DNA of 64,000 bases from Streptomyces uncialis. GTDB lineage: Bacteria > Actinomycetota > Actinomycetes > Streptomycetales > Streptomycetaceae. A model generated the notes under the pieces. That model did not search any database, was not told where the DNA came from, and was given only the letters and a program-made list of their open reading frames with translations. The first letter of the stretch is position 1. Each line of letters starts with the position of its first letter. Positions 1 to 9,072 of the stretch are shown here, one piece after another. The DNA is taken from the NCBI RefSeq assembly GCF_001905345.1, contig NZ_LFBV01000010.1:261955-325954 (forward strand), given 5' to 3'. The position numbers were made by a program, and so were the translations under genes.

Positions 1-1273
1 GGAGCAGACTGATCAGCAGCGAGCCGAACACCGCCAGGACCAGGGCCTCCGCGCCGCCCCGGACGGTGTTGAGGAACCCGGCGGCCATCCCGGCGCGTTC
101 CGGTTCGACCTGGCTCATCGCCTGGCCGTCGGTGATGCCGAAGGACACGCCCATCCCGATACCGACGAGCACCAGCGGACCGGACAGTTCGAGGGCCCCG
201 ATCCCCGGCCGCAGCACGGTGAGCCAGGCGCTGCCGACCGCGATGAGCAGCAGTGCGAGCCCCATCAGCAGCCGCGCCGGGACCCCCCGGGTGATCAGCC
301 AGCCGCCGAACTGCGGTGCGACGAGGACCGGGACCGTCATCAGGAGCATCGTCGCCCCGGCACCGGAGGCCGAGCTGCCGGAGGCGCCCTGGAAGTACGT
401 GGGCAGGAAGGTCAGCGTGCCCATGAACCCGACCGAGGTGACCAGTGTCGCCACGCACCACGCGGTGTAGCGGCGGTTGCGGATCAGGGTGAGGTCCAGA
501 ACGGGATGGCCGCTGCGGCGCTCCACCCGGACGAACACCCCGAGCAGCAGGACGCCCAGGACGAGCGCGCCCACGATGAGCGGGTCGCCCCAGCCGATCT
601 CGGGGCCCTCGACCAGCCCGGTCATCACCAGCGCCAGCCCGAGGACGAAGGTGAGCACGCCGGGCTTGTCGACCCGGGGGCGTTCGGCGGCCCGGGACTC
701 GGCGATACGGACGCTGCCCACCAGGACGACGGCCTGCACGACGACGTAGAAGAGGAACCCGGCGCGCCAGCCGAGCCCGCCGACGAGCCAGCCCGAGAGG
801 GTCGGGCCGAAGGCGATGCCGACGCCGACGACGGTCCCCATCGCGGCGAACGCCCGGGTCCGGGCGGCACCCTCGAAGGTCGTGGCCAGGATGGCCCCCG
901 AGCTCGCGAGGACACCCGCCGCGCCCACTCCGGCGACCGCCCGCGCCAGATCGAGGACGAGGATGTGCGGCGCGAGCGCGCTGACGAGCGACCCGAGGGC
1001 GAAGAGCGCGCCGCCCGTGACGAAGATCCGCCGCCGCCCGAAGAGGTCGGACAGCGAGCCCGCGACCAGGGTGACCGTCGCGAAGAGCAGGTTGTAGATG
1101 TGCACGACCCACATCAGGGGCGCGCCCGACGTATCGAGATCCCTGCCGATGCCGGGCAGGGCGACGGCGGCGCCCGAGATCGACATCGGGACGACGAGGA
1201 CCCCGAGCAGGACGACGGCGAGGGTCGCACCCGGATTCGGCCGTGGCGTCGGTACTTCACGGGCAGCGTTCAA
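1..1273 (-). CDS. MFS drug exporter, EmrB/QacA-like (3' end outside window)
   Basis: The minus-strand frame stays open to the window edge, so the C-terminus is missing. The visible part, about 424 residues, is a run of hydrophobic helices with MFS landmarks: a loop reading GSLSDLFGRRR after the second helix (motif A-like), and a helix with a Gly/Ala-rich GVGAAGVLASSGA stretch. Composition and length fit the 14-helix multidrug efflux group, acting as proton-coupled exporters in the cytoplasmic membrane. TTG at 1273 is chosen because GGAG lies about 7 bases upstream; no ATG fits as well. A SoxR-like promoter precedes it (1336-1366), suggesting induction by redox-active compounds, but the substrate is unknown. 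No regulator gene is adjacent on the visible side. Confidence 0.85.
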   Translation of the reverse strand, partial: MNAAREVPTPRPNPGATLAVVLLGVLVVPMSISGAAVALPGIGRDLDTSGAPLMWVVHIYNLLFATVTLVAGSLSDLFGRRRIFVTGGALFALGSLVSALAPHILVLDLARAVAGVGAAGVLASSGAILATTFEGAARTRAFAAMGTVVGVGIAFGPTLSGWLVGGLGWRAGFLFYVVVQAVVLVGSVRIAESRAAERPRVDKPGVLTFVLGLALVMTGLVEGPEIGWGDPLIVGALVLGVLLLGVFVRVERRSGHPVLDLTLIRNRRYTAWCVATLVTSVGFMGTLTFLPTYFQGASGSSASGAGATMLLMTVPVLVAPQFGGWLITRGVPARLLMGLALLLIAVGSAWLTVLRPGIGALELSGPLVLVGIGMGVSFGITDGQAMSQVEPERAGMAAGFLNTVRGGAEALVLAVFGSLLISLL

Positions 1274-1335
1274 CGTTCGCTCCGTTTCGGTGGGGGAAGG
1301 CCCGGGTCCTCCCGGGCCGGCCTGGAACGGTCACG

Positions 1336-1366
1336 AACGTAGAAGTTCAAGTGAGCTTGAGGTCCA
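1336..1366 (-). promoter_or_regulatory. MerR/SoxR-type promoter and operator for the MFS gene
   Basis: On the minus strand a -35 TGGACC (1361-1366) and a -10 TACGTT (1336-1341) are separated by 19 bp, the overlong spacer typical of MerR-family promoters. The spacer holds the dyad CCTCAAGCTCACTTGAAC (1345-1362), which matches the SoxR box CCTCAAGTTAACTTGAGG at 14 of 18 positions. The predicted start of transcription is about 55 bases before the TTG codon. The link to SoxR itself is inference; another MerR-family protein could read a similar site. Confidence 0.65.
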
Positions 1367-1417
1367 GTGGGACGATCGTCCTACGGCGCGGGGCGGAGGC
1401 GCCCCGGCCCAGTGGCC

Positions 1418-1600
1418 GAGGCGATATCCGGCCTGGCAGGCACCCCGCGAGGCGATATCCGGCCTGCGGGTACTACCCCAGGCACCTTGGGTACCCCAGA
1501 CATCCCGGGCACTCCAGGCACCCCGGGTACCCCAGACATCCCGAGCGCTCCAGGCGCCCGGGTACCCCGGGCACCCCGAGCACCCCGGGTACGTACTCCA
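1418..1600. repeat. Low-complexity direct repeats beyond the glyS end
   Basis: GAGGCGATATCCGGCCTG occurs twice about 31 bp apart near 1418 and 1449. It is followed by an irregular tandem series built on CACCCCGGGTACCCCAGACA up to about 1600. No gene was found in 1274-1637 apart from the MFS promoter. These are non-coding minisatellite-like repeats; no function is visible. Confidence 0.6.
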
Positions 1601-1637
1601 CGTACTCCCCAGGGCGCCGCAACGCCCCGGACGCGCC

Positions 1638-1678
1638 GGAACCCCGGTCCCGTACGTGGTGCACGGGGCCGGGGTTCC
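1638..1678 (-). terminator. Terminator hairpin of glyS
   Basis: GGAACCCCGGTCCCGT (1638-1653) pairs with ACGGGGCCGGGGTTCC (1663-1678), 15 of 16 positions complementary with a 9-base loop. It lies 15 bases past the glyS stop codon. There is no T tract, as is usual for Streptomyces terminators. Confidence 0.7.
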
Positions 1679-1692
1679 AGGTGTACGGCGGT

Positions 1693-3075
<1,383 letters not shown>

Positions 3076-3292
3076 GGTGCTCTCTTCATTACGACGGATG
3101 ACGACGGATGACGACGGCGCGAAGCGATTGCTTCAGAGCGAAGCCATCAGGTTACCGGCGCGGGCGGGGGCCGGGCCAACTCCGGTTGGCCTGCCCGCCC
3201 TGGTACCGGTACGCGCGAGGCGCCCCGCGACACCATGATCACCCAGGACACCGCCGACTCGTTCGGGTGACGCGGACGACATCCCGGTTTAT

Positions 3293-3307
3293 TGACAATC
3301 GTTTCCA
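3293..3307 (+). promoter_or_regulatory. Zur box 1, within the znuA promoter
   Basis: TGACAATCGTTTCCA resembles the Streptomyces Zur palindrome TGAAAATnATTTTCA (7-1-7). It overlaps a -35 candidate TTGACA (3292-3297), so a bound zinc-loaded repressor would block RNA polymerase. The regulator gene itself, zur, closes the operon at 7015-7428. Confidence 0.75.
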
Positions 3308-3314
3308 CAATTGT

Positions 3315-3329
3315 TGAAAATGAGAGTCA
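3315..3329 (+). promoter_or_regulatory. Zur box 2, overlapping -10 and start of znuA
   Basis: TGAAAATGAGAGTCA has a perfect left half of the Zur consensus and a weaker right half. It covers the -10 candidate GAAAAT (3316-3321, 18 bp after TTGACA) and reaches the first base of the chosen start codon. The two boxes are 22 bp apart start to start, about two helical turns, so two dimers could sit on the same face. Confidence 0.65.
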
Positions 3330-4492
3330 TGAACGTACGACGTCTGATACCCGGCACCGCCGTGGCGGCCACCGCCCTCCTCGGCCTCGGCGCCCTGTCC
3401 GGCTGCTCCTCCTCGGACGCGGCCGGCGGGAGTGACGGCAAGCTGGACATCACGGCGTCGTTCTATCCGATGCAGTACCTCGCCGAGGAGATCGGCGGCG
3501 GCCATGTCGAGGTCACGACCCTGACCGAGCCCGGCCAGGAGCCCCACGACCTGGAGATCAGCGCCCGGCAGACGGCCGCGATGGAGGAGTCCGACCTGGT
3601 CCTCTATCTGAAGGGCCTCCAGCCCGCCGTCGACGAGGCCGTCCAGCAGTCCGAGGCCCGGACGAAGGTCGACGCGACCACGCTGACCTCGCTGGAGAAG
3701 GACGGCCCGGAGCCCGGGAAGTCCGCCGGGTCCGAGAAGTCCGCCGGGTCCGGGGAGCCCTCGAAGTCCGCGGAGCCCTCGAAGTCCGGCGAACCCGCAG
3801 GTGAGCACGCCGACGAGCACGGTCACGCGGAGGACGGGCACGGTCACGCGGAAGAAGGCCACGCGGAGGACGGGCACGGCCACGGCGAGGAGGAGAAGCC
3901 CGCCGGGGAGGAGAAGGCCGCCGAGGAGGAGGCCGGGCACGACGGGCACGACCACGGGCACTCCCACGACGGCCCCGACCCCCACATCTGGCTGGACCCG
4001 GTGCGTTACGCCGAGGTCGCGAAGGGGCTCGGCAAGGCCATGGCGAAGGCCGACCCGGACCACGCCGCCGACTACGGCAAGAACACGGACGCCCTGGTGA
4101 AGCGGCTGGACGCGCTGCACACCAAGTTCGAGGGCGGGCTGCGCGACACCCGCACCGACGTCTTCATCACCACCCACTCCGCCTTCGGCTACCTCGCCGA
4201 CCGCTACGGCCTCATCGAGGAGTCGATCACCGGTCTCGACCCGGAGAGCGAGCCCAGCGGCGCCCGGATCAAGGCCCTCCAGCAGACGGCGAAGGCCGAC
4301 AAGGTCGACACCGTCTTCTACGAGACGCTCGTCTCCGACCGGACCGCGAAGACCCTCGCGAACGACGCGGGGCTGCGCACCGACGTCCTGGACCCGGTCG
4401 AGGGGATCACCGACAAGTCCAAGGGCGACGACTACGTCCAGGTCATGGAGGCCAACCTCACCGCCCTGCGGACCGCGCTCGGCGCGAAGTGA
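3329..4492 (+). CDS. znuA: Zinc ABC transporter substrate-binding lipoprotein
   Basis: This 387-aa cluster A-I binding protein captures Zn2+ outside the membrane for the ZnuCB importer. A signal peptide ends in a lipobox LSGC near residue 25, so the mature protein is lipid-anchored. The body has the family's metal His regions (AEEIGGGHVEV; EPHDLEIS; DPHIWLDPVRYAEVAKGLG; TTHSAFGYLADRYGL). Between them, residues about 150-215, lies a long His/Asp/Glu-rich loop with HGHAEDGH-like repeats, typical of zinc rather than manganese members. ATG 3329 is chosen: there is no ribosome site, and the promoter at 3292-3321 predicts transcription starting at or next to this codon, so the mRNA may be leaderless. 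ATG 3320 is an alternative start. Confidence 0.95.
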   Translation: MNVRRLIPGTAVAATALLGLGALSGCSSSDAAGGSDGKLDITASFYPMQYLAEEIGGGHVEVTTLTEPGQEPHDLEISARQTAAMEESDLVLYLKGLQPAVDEAVQQSEARTKVDATTLTSLEKDGPEPGKSAGSEKSAGSGEPSKSAEPSKSGEPAGEHADEHGHAEDGHGHAEEGHAEDGHGHGEEEKPAGEEKAAEEEAGHDGHDHGHSHDGPDPHIWLDPVRYAEVAKGLGKAMAKADPDHAADYGKNTDALVKRLDALHTKFEGGLRDTRTDVFITTHSAFGYLADRYGLIEESITGLDPESEPSGARIKALQQTAKADKVDTVFYETLVSDRTAKTLANDAGLRTDVLDPVEGITDKSKGDDYVQVMEANLTALRTALGAK

Positions 4493-4570
4493 ACCACCGG
4501 GCGACGGAACCGGCGGCGGCCACGGACATGTGATGTCCAGCACAACAGCCGAAGCGTCGAAACCGTCGGA

Positions 4571-4633
4571 AGCGGCGGAAGCGGCGGAAGCGGCGGAAGC
4601 GGCGGAAGCGGCGGAAACGGCGGAAACGGCGGA
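4571..4633 (+). repeat. 9-bp tandem repeat between znuA and znuC
   Basis: AGCGGCGGA occurs five times in a row, followed by two copies of AACGGCGGA. The whole 4493-4857 gap is purine-rich and of low complexity. One open frame (4530-4865) encodes an Ala/Glu-rich stretch, but it has no ribosome site and no coding signature. No terminator hairpin was seen, so znuA and znuC are probably cotranscribed across it. Confidence 0.7.
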
Positions 4634-4857
4634 AACGGCGGAAACGGTTGTAACCGGTGGAACGAGCGGAACGAGCGGGACCGGCAGAAGCAGCAGAACG
4701 CGCGGGACCCGACAGAACAAACGGAACAAGCAGAACCGGCAGCAGAAGCAGCGGGAAGTACCGGCAGAAGTACCGGCAGGACGAGCGGTACCGGCGACAG
4801 CGGCAGTACCGGCCACGGTGAAACGGACCGGAACGGCGATCGGAAGGGACACGGGCC

Positions 4858-5673
4858 ATGGGTGACACGCAGAGCAAGGCGGAACGTTCCGCCACCGAAC
4901 CGGGACGGGACGGCGACCCGGTCATCGCCCTGCGCGGGGTGACGGCCGAACTCGGCTCGCGTCCCGTGCTGCGCGGCATCGACCTCACCGTCCACCGGGG
5001 CGAGGTCGTGGCCCTGCTCGGCGCGAACGGCTCCGGCAAGTCCACGGCGGTACGCACCGTCATCGGACAGGTGCCGGTCACCGGCGGCACGATCGACCTG
5101 TTCGGCGTCCCCAGGGAGCGCTTCCGCGACTGGGCCCGGATCGGCTACGTACCGCAGCGGACCACGGCGTCCGGCGGGGTCCCCGCGACCGTCACCGAGG
5201 TCGTGTCCTCGGGCCGGCTCGCCCGTACCCGGTTCGGCCTGCTGCGGCGCGCCGACCGGGCGGCCGTACGGTCCGCGCTGGAGCGGGTCGGGATGGGCGA
5301 CCGGGCGGGGGACCCGGTCGACGCGCTGTCCGGCGGCCAGCACCAGCGGGTGCTGATCGCCCGCGCGCTCGCCGCCGAACCGGAAGTACTGATCATGGAC
5401 GAGCCGATGGCGGGCGTCGACCTGTCCAGCCAGGAGGTGCTGGCGTCGACCCTGCGGGACCAGGTCGCCTCCGGCGCGTCCGTGCTGCTGGTGCTGCACG
5501 AGCTGGGCCCGCTGGAGCCGCTGATCGACCGGGCGGTCGTCCTGCGGGAGGGCTGCGTCCTGCACGACGGCCCGCCCCCGAGGGCCGTCGGCCAGCACGC
5601 CCTGCCCGGTCACGACCATGTCCATCCGCACACCGCCCATCCGGAGCCGGTGCGCACAGGACTGCTGAGCTGA
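4858..5673 (+). CDS. znuC: Zinc ABC transporter ATP-binding protein
   Basis: This 271-aa ATPase powers zinc import with ZnuB. Walker A is GANGSGKST (about residues 59-67), the signature LSGGQ is followed by HQRVLIARALA, Walker B is VLIMDEP, and the H-loop is VLLVLHELG. The C-terminus carries a short His-rich tail (PGHDHVHPHTAH), a plausible metal-sensing or binding feature. It follows znuA after a repeat-filled 365-bp gap and precedes znuB by 10 bases. The ATG sits after a weak purine stretch. Confidence 0.95.
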   Translation: MGDTQSKAERSATEPGRDGDPVIALRGVTAELGSRPVLRGIDLTVHRGEVVALLGANGSGKSTAVRTVIGQVPVTGGTIDLFGVPRERFRDWARIGYVPQRTTASGGVPATVTEVVSSGRLARTRFGLLRRADRAAVRSALERVGMGDRAGDPVDALSGGQHQRVLIARALAAEPEVLIMDEPMAGVDLSSQEVLASTLRDQVASGASVLLVLHELGPLEPLIDRAVVLREGCVLHDGPPPRAVGQHALPGHDHVHPHTAHPEPVRTGLLS

Positions 5674-5683
5674 GGACACGCTG

Positions 5684-6853
5684 ATGGAGATTCTCGACTA
5701 CGCCTTCATGCAGCGGGCCCTGCTCGCCGCCGTACTCGTCGGCATCACGGCCCCGGCCGTCGGCATCTATCTGGTGCAGCGCCGCCAGGCCCTGATGGGC
5801 GACGGCATCGGCCATGTCGCGATGACCGGCGTCGGCCTCGGCTTCCTGCTGTCGACCTCGCCGGTCTGGATGGCGATGGCGGTGGCCGTGCTCGGCGCGG
5901 TGATCATGGAACTGATCCGCTGGTACGGCAAGACACGCGGGGACATCGCGCTCGCGATGCTCTTCTACGGCGGTATGGCCGGTGGTGTCATGTTCATCAA
6001 CCTGGCGCCCGGCGGCTCGAACGCCAACCTCAGCTCGTACCTGTTCGGCTCGCTGTCCACGGTGTCGTCGCAGGACGTCCTCGCGATCTGCCTGCTGGCC
6101 GCGTTCGTGGTGCTGGTGACGGTCGGACTGCGGCGGCAGCTGTTCGCCGTCAGCCAGGACGAAGAGTTCGCCCGGGTCACCGGACTGCCGGTGCGGTTCC
6201 TGAACCTGCTGACGGCGGTCACGGCGGCGGTCACCGTCACCGTGGCGATGCGGGTCGTGGGGCTGCTGCTGGTCAGCGCCCTGATGGTGGTCCCGGTCGC
6301 GGCGGCGCAGCAGCTCACCCGCAGCTTCGCGGCGACGTTCGCGGTGGCGGTGGCGATCGGCGTCACGGTGACGCTGGGCGGCACGGTCACCTCGTACTAC
6401 CAGGACGTCCCGCCCGGGGCGACGATCGTCCTGCTGACGATCGGCGTGTTCATCGCGCTGACCGCGCTGGCCACCCCGCTGGCCCGGCGCCGGGCCAGGG
6501 CAGCGGCGGCGGCGCGGGCCGCGGAGAGCGGGGAGCCCGGTCACGACGGCGGTTTCCCCCTGGAGTGCGCCGTGCCCGACGCGCGGACCGGGCGGGCACC
6601 CGGCGGGAACGAGGCGGTTCAGCCGACTCAGCAGGTTCAGCAGGTTCAGCAGGTTCAGCAGGTTCAGCAGGTTCAGCAGGTTCAGCAGGTCCAGCCGGTT
6701 CAGCGGGGCTCCGGCGGGAACGAGCCGATTCCGGGCCGGTCCCACGGGTCGTCCGGCGGGAACAAGCCGGTTCCCGGGCGGTCCGGCGGCAAGGGAGCCG
6801 CGACGGAAACGGGGCGGGAGTCCGGGGTGGAGGTCCCGTCGCCGCGCGCCTGA
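5684..6853 (+). CDS. znuB: Zinc ABC transporter permease with repetitive C-terminal tail
   Basis: This 389-aa protein belongs to the ABC-3 permease family. Residues about 1-275 give seven to eight membrane helices, beginning MEILDYAFMQRALLAAVLVG and including the conserved GDGIGHVAMTGVGLG and GLPVRFLNLLTAVTAA regions. The remaining 110 residues are unusual. They form a hydrophilic tail with a Gln/Val repeat encoded by the 9-bp array at 6632-6703 and then repeated SGGN(E/K)P segments. Family members normally end soon after the last helix, so the tail looks like a strain-specific expansion. It forms the zinc importer with ZnuA and ZnuC. Confidence 0.93.
   Translation: MEILDYAFMQRALLAAVLVGITAPAVGIYLVQRRQALMGDGIGHVAMTGVGLGFLLSTSPVWMAMAVAVLGAVIMELIRWYGKTRGDIALAMLFYGGMAGGVMFINLAPGGSNANLSSYLFGSLSTVSSQDVLAICLLAAFVVLVTVGLRRQLFAVSQDEEFARVTGLPVRFLNLLTAVTAAVTVTVAMRVVGLLLVSALMVVPVAAAQQLTRSFAATFAVAVAIGVTVTLGGTVTSYYQDVPPGATIVLLTIGVFIALTALATPLARRRARAAAAARAAESGEPGHDGGFPLECAVPDARTGRAPGGNEAVQPTQQVQQVQQVQQVQQVQQVQQVQPVQRGSGGNEPIPGRSHGSSGGNKPVPGRSGGKGAATETGRESGVEVPSPRA
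6632..6703 (+). repeat. 9-bp tandem repeat inside znuB
   Basis: CAGGTTCAG is repeated six times exactly, then twice in degenerate form (CAGGTCCAG, CCGGTTCAG). It is in frame and codes for a Gln-Val-Gln repeat in the cytoplasmic tail of ZnuB. Exact copies point to recent slippage and probable length variation between strains. Confidence 0.9.
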
Positions 6854-7014
6854 CCAGCGGCCCGGCCCCGTACGACCGGCCGGCTCCGTCCCGCGGAACA
6901 CCACTCGCGCACGGCCACGTCCCCGGGGTCCCCGGGGCCCCACGTGTTCATGTGACGACCCGGGGGGTACCCGCCTGGCACAATGGCCGGGCAGGAGACC
7001 AGGAGGAGGCCAAC

Positions 7015-7428
7015 GTGACAGCCCCGGTTCGAGGCAGGTCCACCCGCCAGCGCGCGGCCGTGGCGGCGGCGCTCGAAGAGGTGGAAGAGTTCCGCAGCGC
7101 CCAGGAGCTGCACGACATGCTCAAACACAAGGGCGACTCCGTGGGTCTGACCACGGTGTACCGCACGCTCCAGTCCCTCGCCGACGCCGGTGAGGTCGAT
7201 GTCCTGCGCACCTCGGACGGCGAGTCCGTCTACCGCCGCTGCTCCAGCGGTGAGCACCACCACCATCTGGTCTGCCGCGCCTGCGGCAAGGCCGTCGAGG
7301 TGGAGGGCCCGGCCGTGGAGAAATGGGCGGAGGCGATCGCCGTCGAGCACGGCTTCGTGAACGTGGCGCACACCGTCGAGGTCTTCGGTACGTGCGCGGA
7401 GTGCGCGCGGACCGCCGAGGCCGGCTGA
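7015..7428 (+). CDS. zur: Zinc uptake repressor, Fur family
   Basis: This 137-aa dimeric repressor binds Zur boxes when loaded with zinc. The winged helix covers residues 5-80 (TRQRAAVAAALEEVEEFRSAQELHD, then VGLTTVYRTLQSLADAGEVDVL). The metal and dimerisation part shows EHHHHLVCRACGK and a closing CAEC, the CxxC pairs of the structural zinc site. GTG 7015 is chosen because AGGAGGAG (7001-7008) is ideally placed; the open frame continues upstream without support. Its position after znuACB and the two Zur boxes at 3293-3329 support negative feedback on zinc import. Confidence 0.96.
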   Translation: MTAPVRGRSTRQRAAVAAALEEVEEFRSAQELHDMLKHKGDSVGLTTVYRTLQSLADAGEVDVLRTSDGESVYRRCSSGEHHHHLVCRACGKAVEVEGPAVEKWAEAIAVEHGFVNVAHTVEVFGTCAECARTAEAG

Positions 7429-7450
7429 CCCGGCCGACGGTTCCCGGGAG

Positions 7451-7473
7451 CGGGCGCGGCCGGGTCGCGCCCG
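7451..7473 (+). terminator. Terminator hairpin after zur
   Basis: CGGGCGCG and CGCGCCCG form a perfect 8-bp stem with a 7-base loop, 22 bases after the zur stop, between convergent genes. A doubled GCGCCCCTCAGGACCCC follows at once. Confidence 0.6.
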
Positions 7474-7567
7474 CGCCCCTCAGGACCCCGCGCCCCTCAG
7501 GACCCCTCGCCGATCAGGGACTGCCCCGATGAGGGCCGGCCCCGCCCCGCCGAAAGGGACGGTCGTC

Positions 7568-8152
7568 TCAGCCGCGCCGCAGGTGCCGGTCCAGCAGCTC
7601 CCGCAGCCGGTCCACGTCCTGCGGCGCCGCGACGCCCGCCTTCGGCAGGGCGAAGAAGCTCGCCGTCGACTTGTCCCCGGTGAACAGGGCGAACACGTTC
7701 GGGCCCTCCGCGTAGCGGCCGTACATCGACCACTTCGTCCAGGACACGATCTTCTCGGTGCTGAACCTGATCCCCTCGTCGTCCGCCACGGCGTGCACGG
7801 GCCCCTGGTGCTCCGCGATCCGCTGGTACGAGCGGATGTAGTGGTTCTGGATCAGGCTGAGCCCCATCAGCGCCGTCACGACGGCCAGCGCCGCCCAGAA
7901 CACGCCCCAGACGGGCTGGTCACGGCCGAACAGGGCCACCGGGAGGGCGCCCCCGGCGGCCATGGCGAGCAGGAGGACGCAGACCTGGAGGGCCCGGGCA
8001 CCCCGCACCACCTTGGGCCGCAGGGACAGTGCCTCACGGCAGTGCTTGATCGTCGTCCGGTAGTGCAGCTCGACCGGCCCGCCGGACGCGGTCCCGCCGG
8101 CCTGTTCGGCGGCCTGAGCCGTCCCGGCCGTCACCGGTGTCGTGTCCGTCAC
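7568..8152 (-). CDS. YcxB-like membrane protein
   Basis: The 194-aa protein has two close membrane helices near residues 60-115 (ALQVCVLLLAMAAGGALPVALFG and GVFWAALAVVTALMGLSLI). A soluble C-terminal part follows, matching the YcxB-like pattern (DEGIRFSTEKIVSWTKWSMYGRYAEGPNVFALFTGD, then a Leu-rich end). The function of this family is unknown. GTG 8152 is preferred over an upstream ATG because AGGGGG lies about 8 bases before it and the family begins near here. It is downstream of recO-uppS on the same strand with a 74-bp gap. Confidence 0.75.
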   Translation of the reverse strand: MTDTTPVTAGTAQAAEQAGGTASGGPVELHYRTTIKHCREALSLRPKVVRGARALQVCVLLLAMAAGGALPVALFGRDQPVWGVFWAALAVVTALMGLSLIQNHYIRSYQRIAEHQGPVHAVADDEGIRFSTEKIVSWTKWSMYGRYAEGPNVFALFTGDKSTASFFALPKAGVAAPQDVDRLRELLDRHLRRG

Positions 8153-8226
8153 GAGATGCCCCCTGTGGAGTACGTGGTTCCGTTCCGAGCGGAGCACGCC
8201 GGAACCCCGCTCCCGGGGGCCCCGCG

Positions 8227-9057
8227 TCAGCGTCCGCTGCCCGCCGCGAGCTGCTGCTCGTTCGGGATGGCGCCGCCGAAACGGCGGTCACGGGAGGCGT
8301 ACTCGACGCACGCGCGCCACAGGTCCCGGCGGTCGAAATCGGGCCACAGCACGTCCTGGAACACCATCTCGGCGTAACTACTCTGCCAGATGAGGTAGTT
8401 GGAGGTGCGCATCTCCCCGCTGGGCCGCAGGAACAGGTCGACGTCGGGCATGTCCGGGTAGTACAGGTACTTGGCGAACGTCTTCTCGTTGACCTTCGAC
8501 GGGTCGAGCTTCCCGGCGGCCACGTCCCGGGCGATGGCCTGCGCCGCGTCCGCGATCTCCGCGCGCCCGCCGTAGTTGAGACAGAAGTAAAGCGTCATCG
8601 CGTCGTTCTGCGTGGTCTGCTCCTGGGCGACCTGGAGTTCCTGGACGACGGACTTCCACATCTTGGGCATCCGTCCCGCCCAGCGGATACGGATGCCGAG
8701 TTCGTTCATCTCGTCGCGGCGGCGGCGGATCACGTCCCGGTTGAAGTTCATCAGGAAGCGGACCTCGTCGGGCGACCGCTTCCAGTTCTCGGTGGAGAAG
8801 GCGTACAGGGAGAGATTCTTGACCCCCACCTCCAGACAGCCCTTGAGCACGTCGAGGACGACGCCCTCCCCCACCTTGTGCCCCTCGGTGCGCGGCAGCC
8901 CGCGGTCCTTCGCCCACCGGCCGTTGCCGTCCATCACGACGGCGACGTGCTTGGGCAGCAGCTCCCCGGCGATCTTCGGGGCGGTGGCGCCGGACGGGTG
9001 CAGCTCGGGGATCTTGTACTCGCGCCGGGACCGGCCCAGGATTCCACGTCGTGCCAT
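8227..9057 (-). CDS. uppS: Isoprenyl (undecaprenyl-type) diphosphate synthase
   Basis: This 276-aa cis-prenyltransferase condenses isopentenyl diphosphate onto an allylic primer to make the lipid carrier for cell-wall synthesis. Family motifs are intact: the catalytic Asp in VAVVMDGNGRWAKDRG, YAFSTENWKRSP, the RxxR-type LFLRPSGEMRTSNYLIWQ, and ELVF-like EMVFQDVLWPDF. Actinobacteria often carry two such enzymes (Z,E-farnesyl and decaprenyl types), so exact chain length cannot be read from sequence. It begins 15 bases after recO ends and is probably cotranscribed with it. Confidence 0.95.
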   Translation of the reverse strand: MARRGILGRSRREYKIPELHPSGATAPKIAGELLPKHVAVVMDGNGRWAKDRGLPRTEGHKVGEGVVLDVLKGCLEVGVKNLSLYAFSTENWKRSPDEVRFLMNFNRDVIRRRRDEMNELGIRIRWAGRMPKMWKSVVQELQVAQEQTTQNDAMTLYFCLNYGGRAEIADAAQAIARDVAAGKLDPSKVNEKTFAKYLYYPDMPDVDLFLRPSGEMRTSNYLIWQSSYAEMVFQDVLWPDFDRRDLWRACVEYASRDRRFGGAIPNEQQLAAGSGR

Positions 9058-9072
9058 GCGGGGTTGTCTCTC

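Noticed and set aside
4530..4865. 111-aa open frame between znuA and znuC
   Set aside because: Built from the 9-bp repeat and other low-complexity DNA, without ribosome site.
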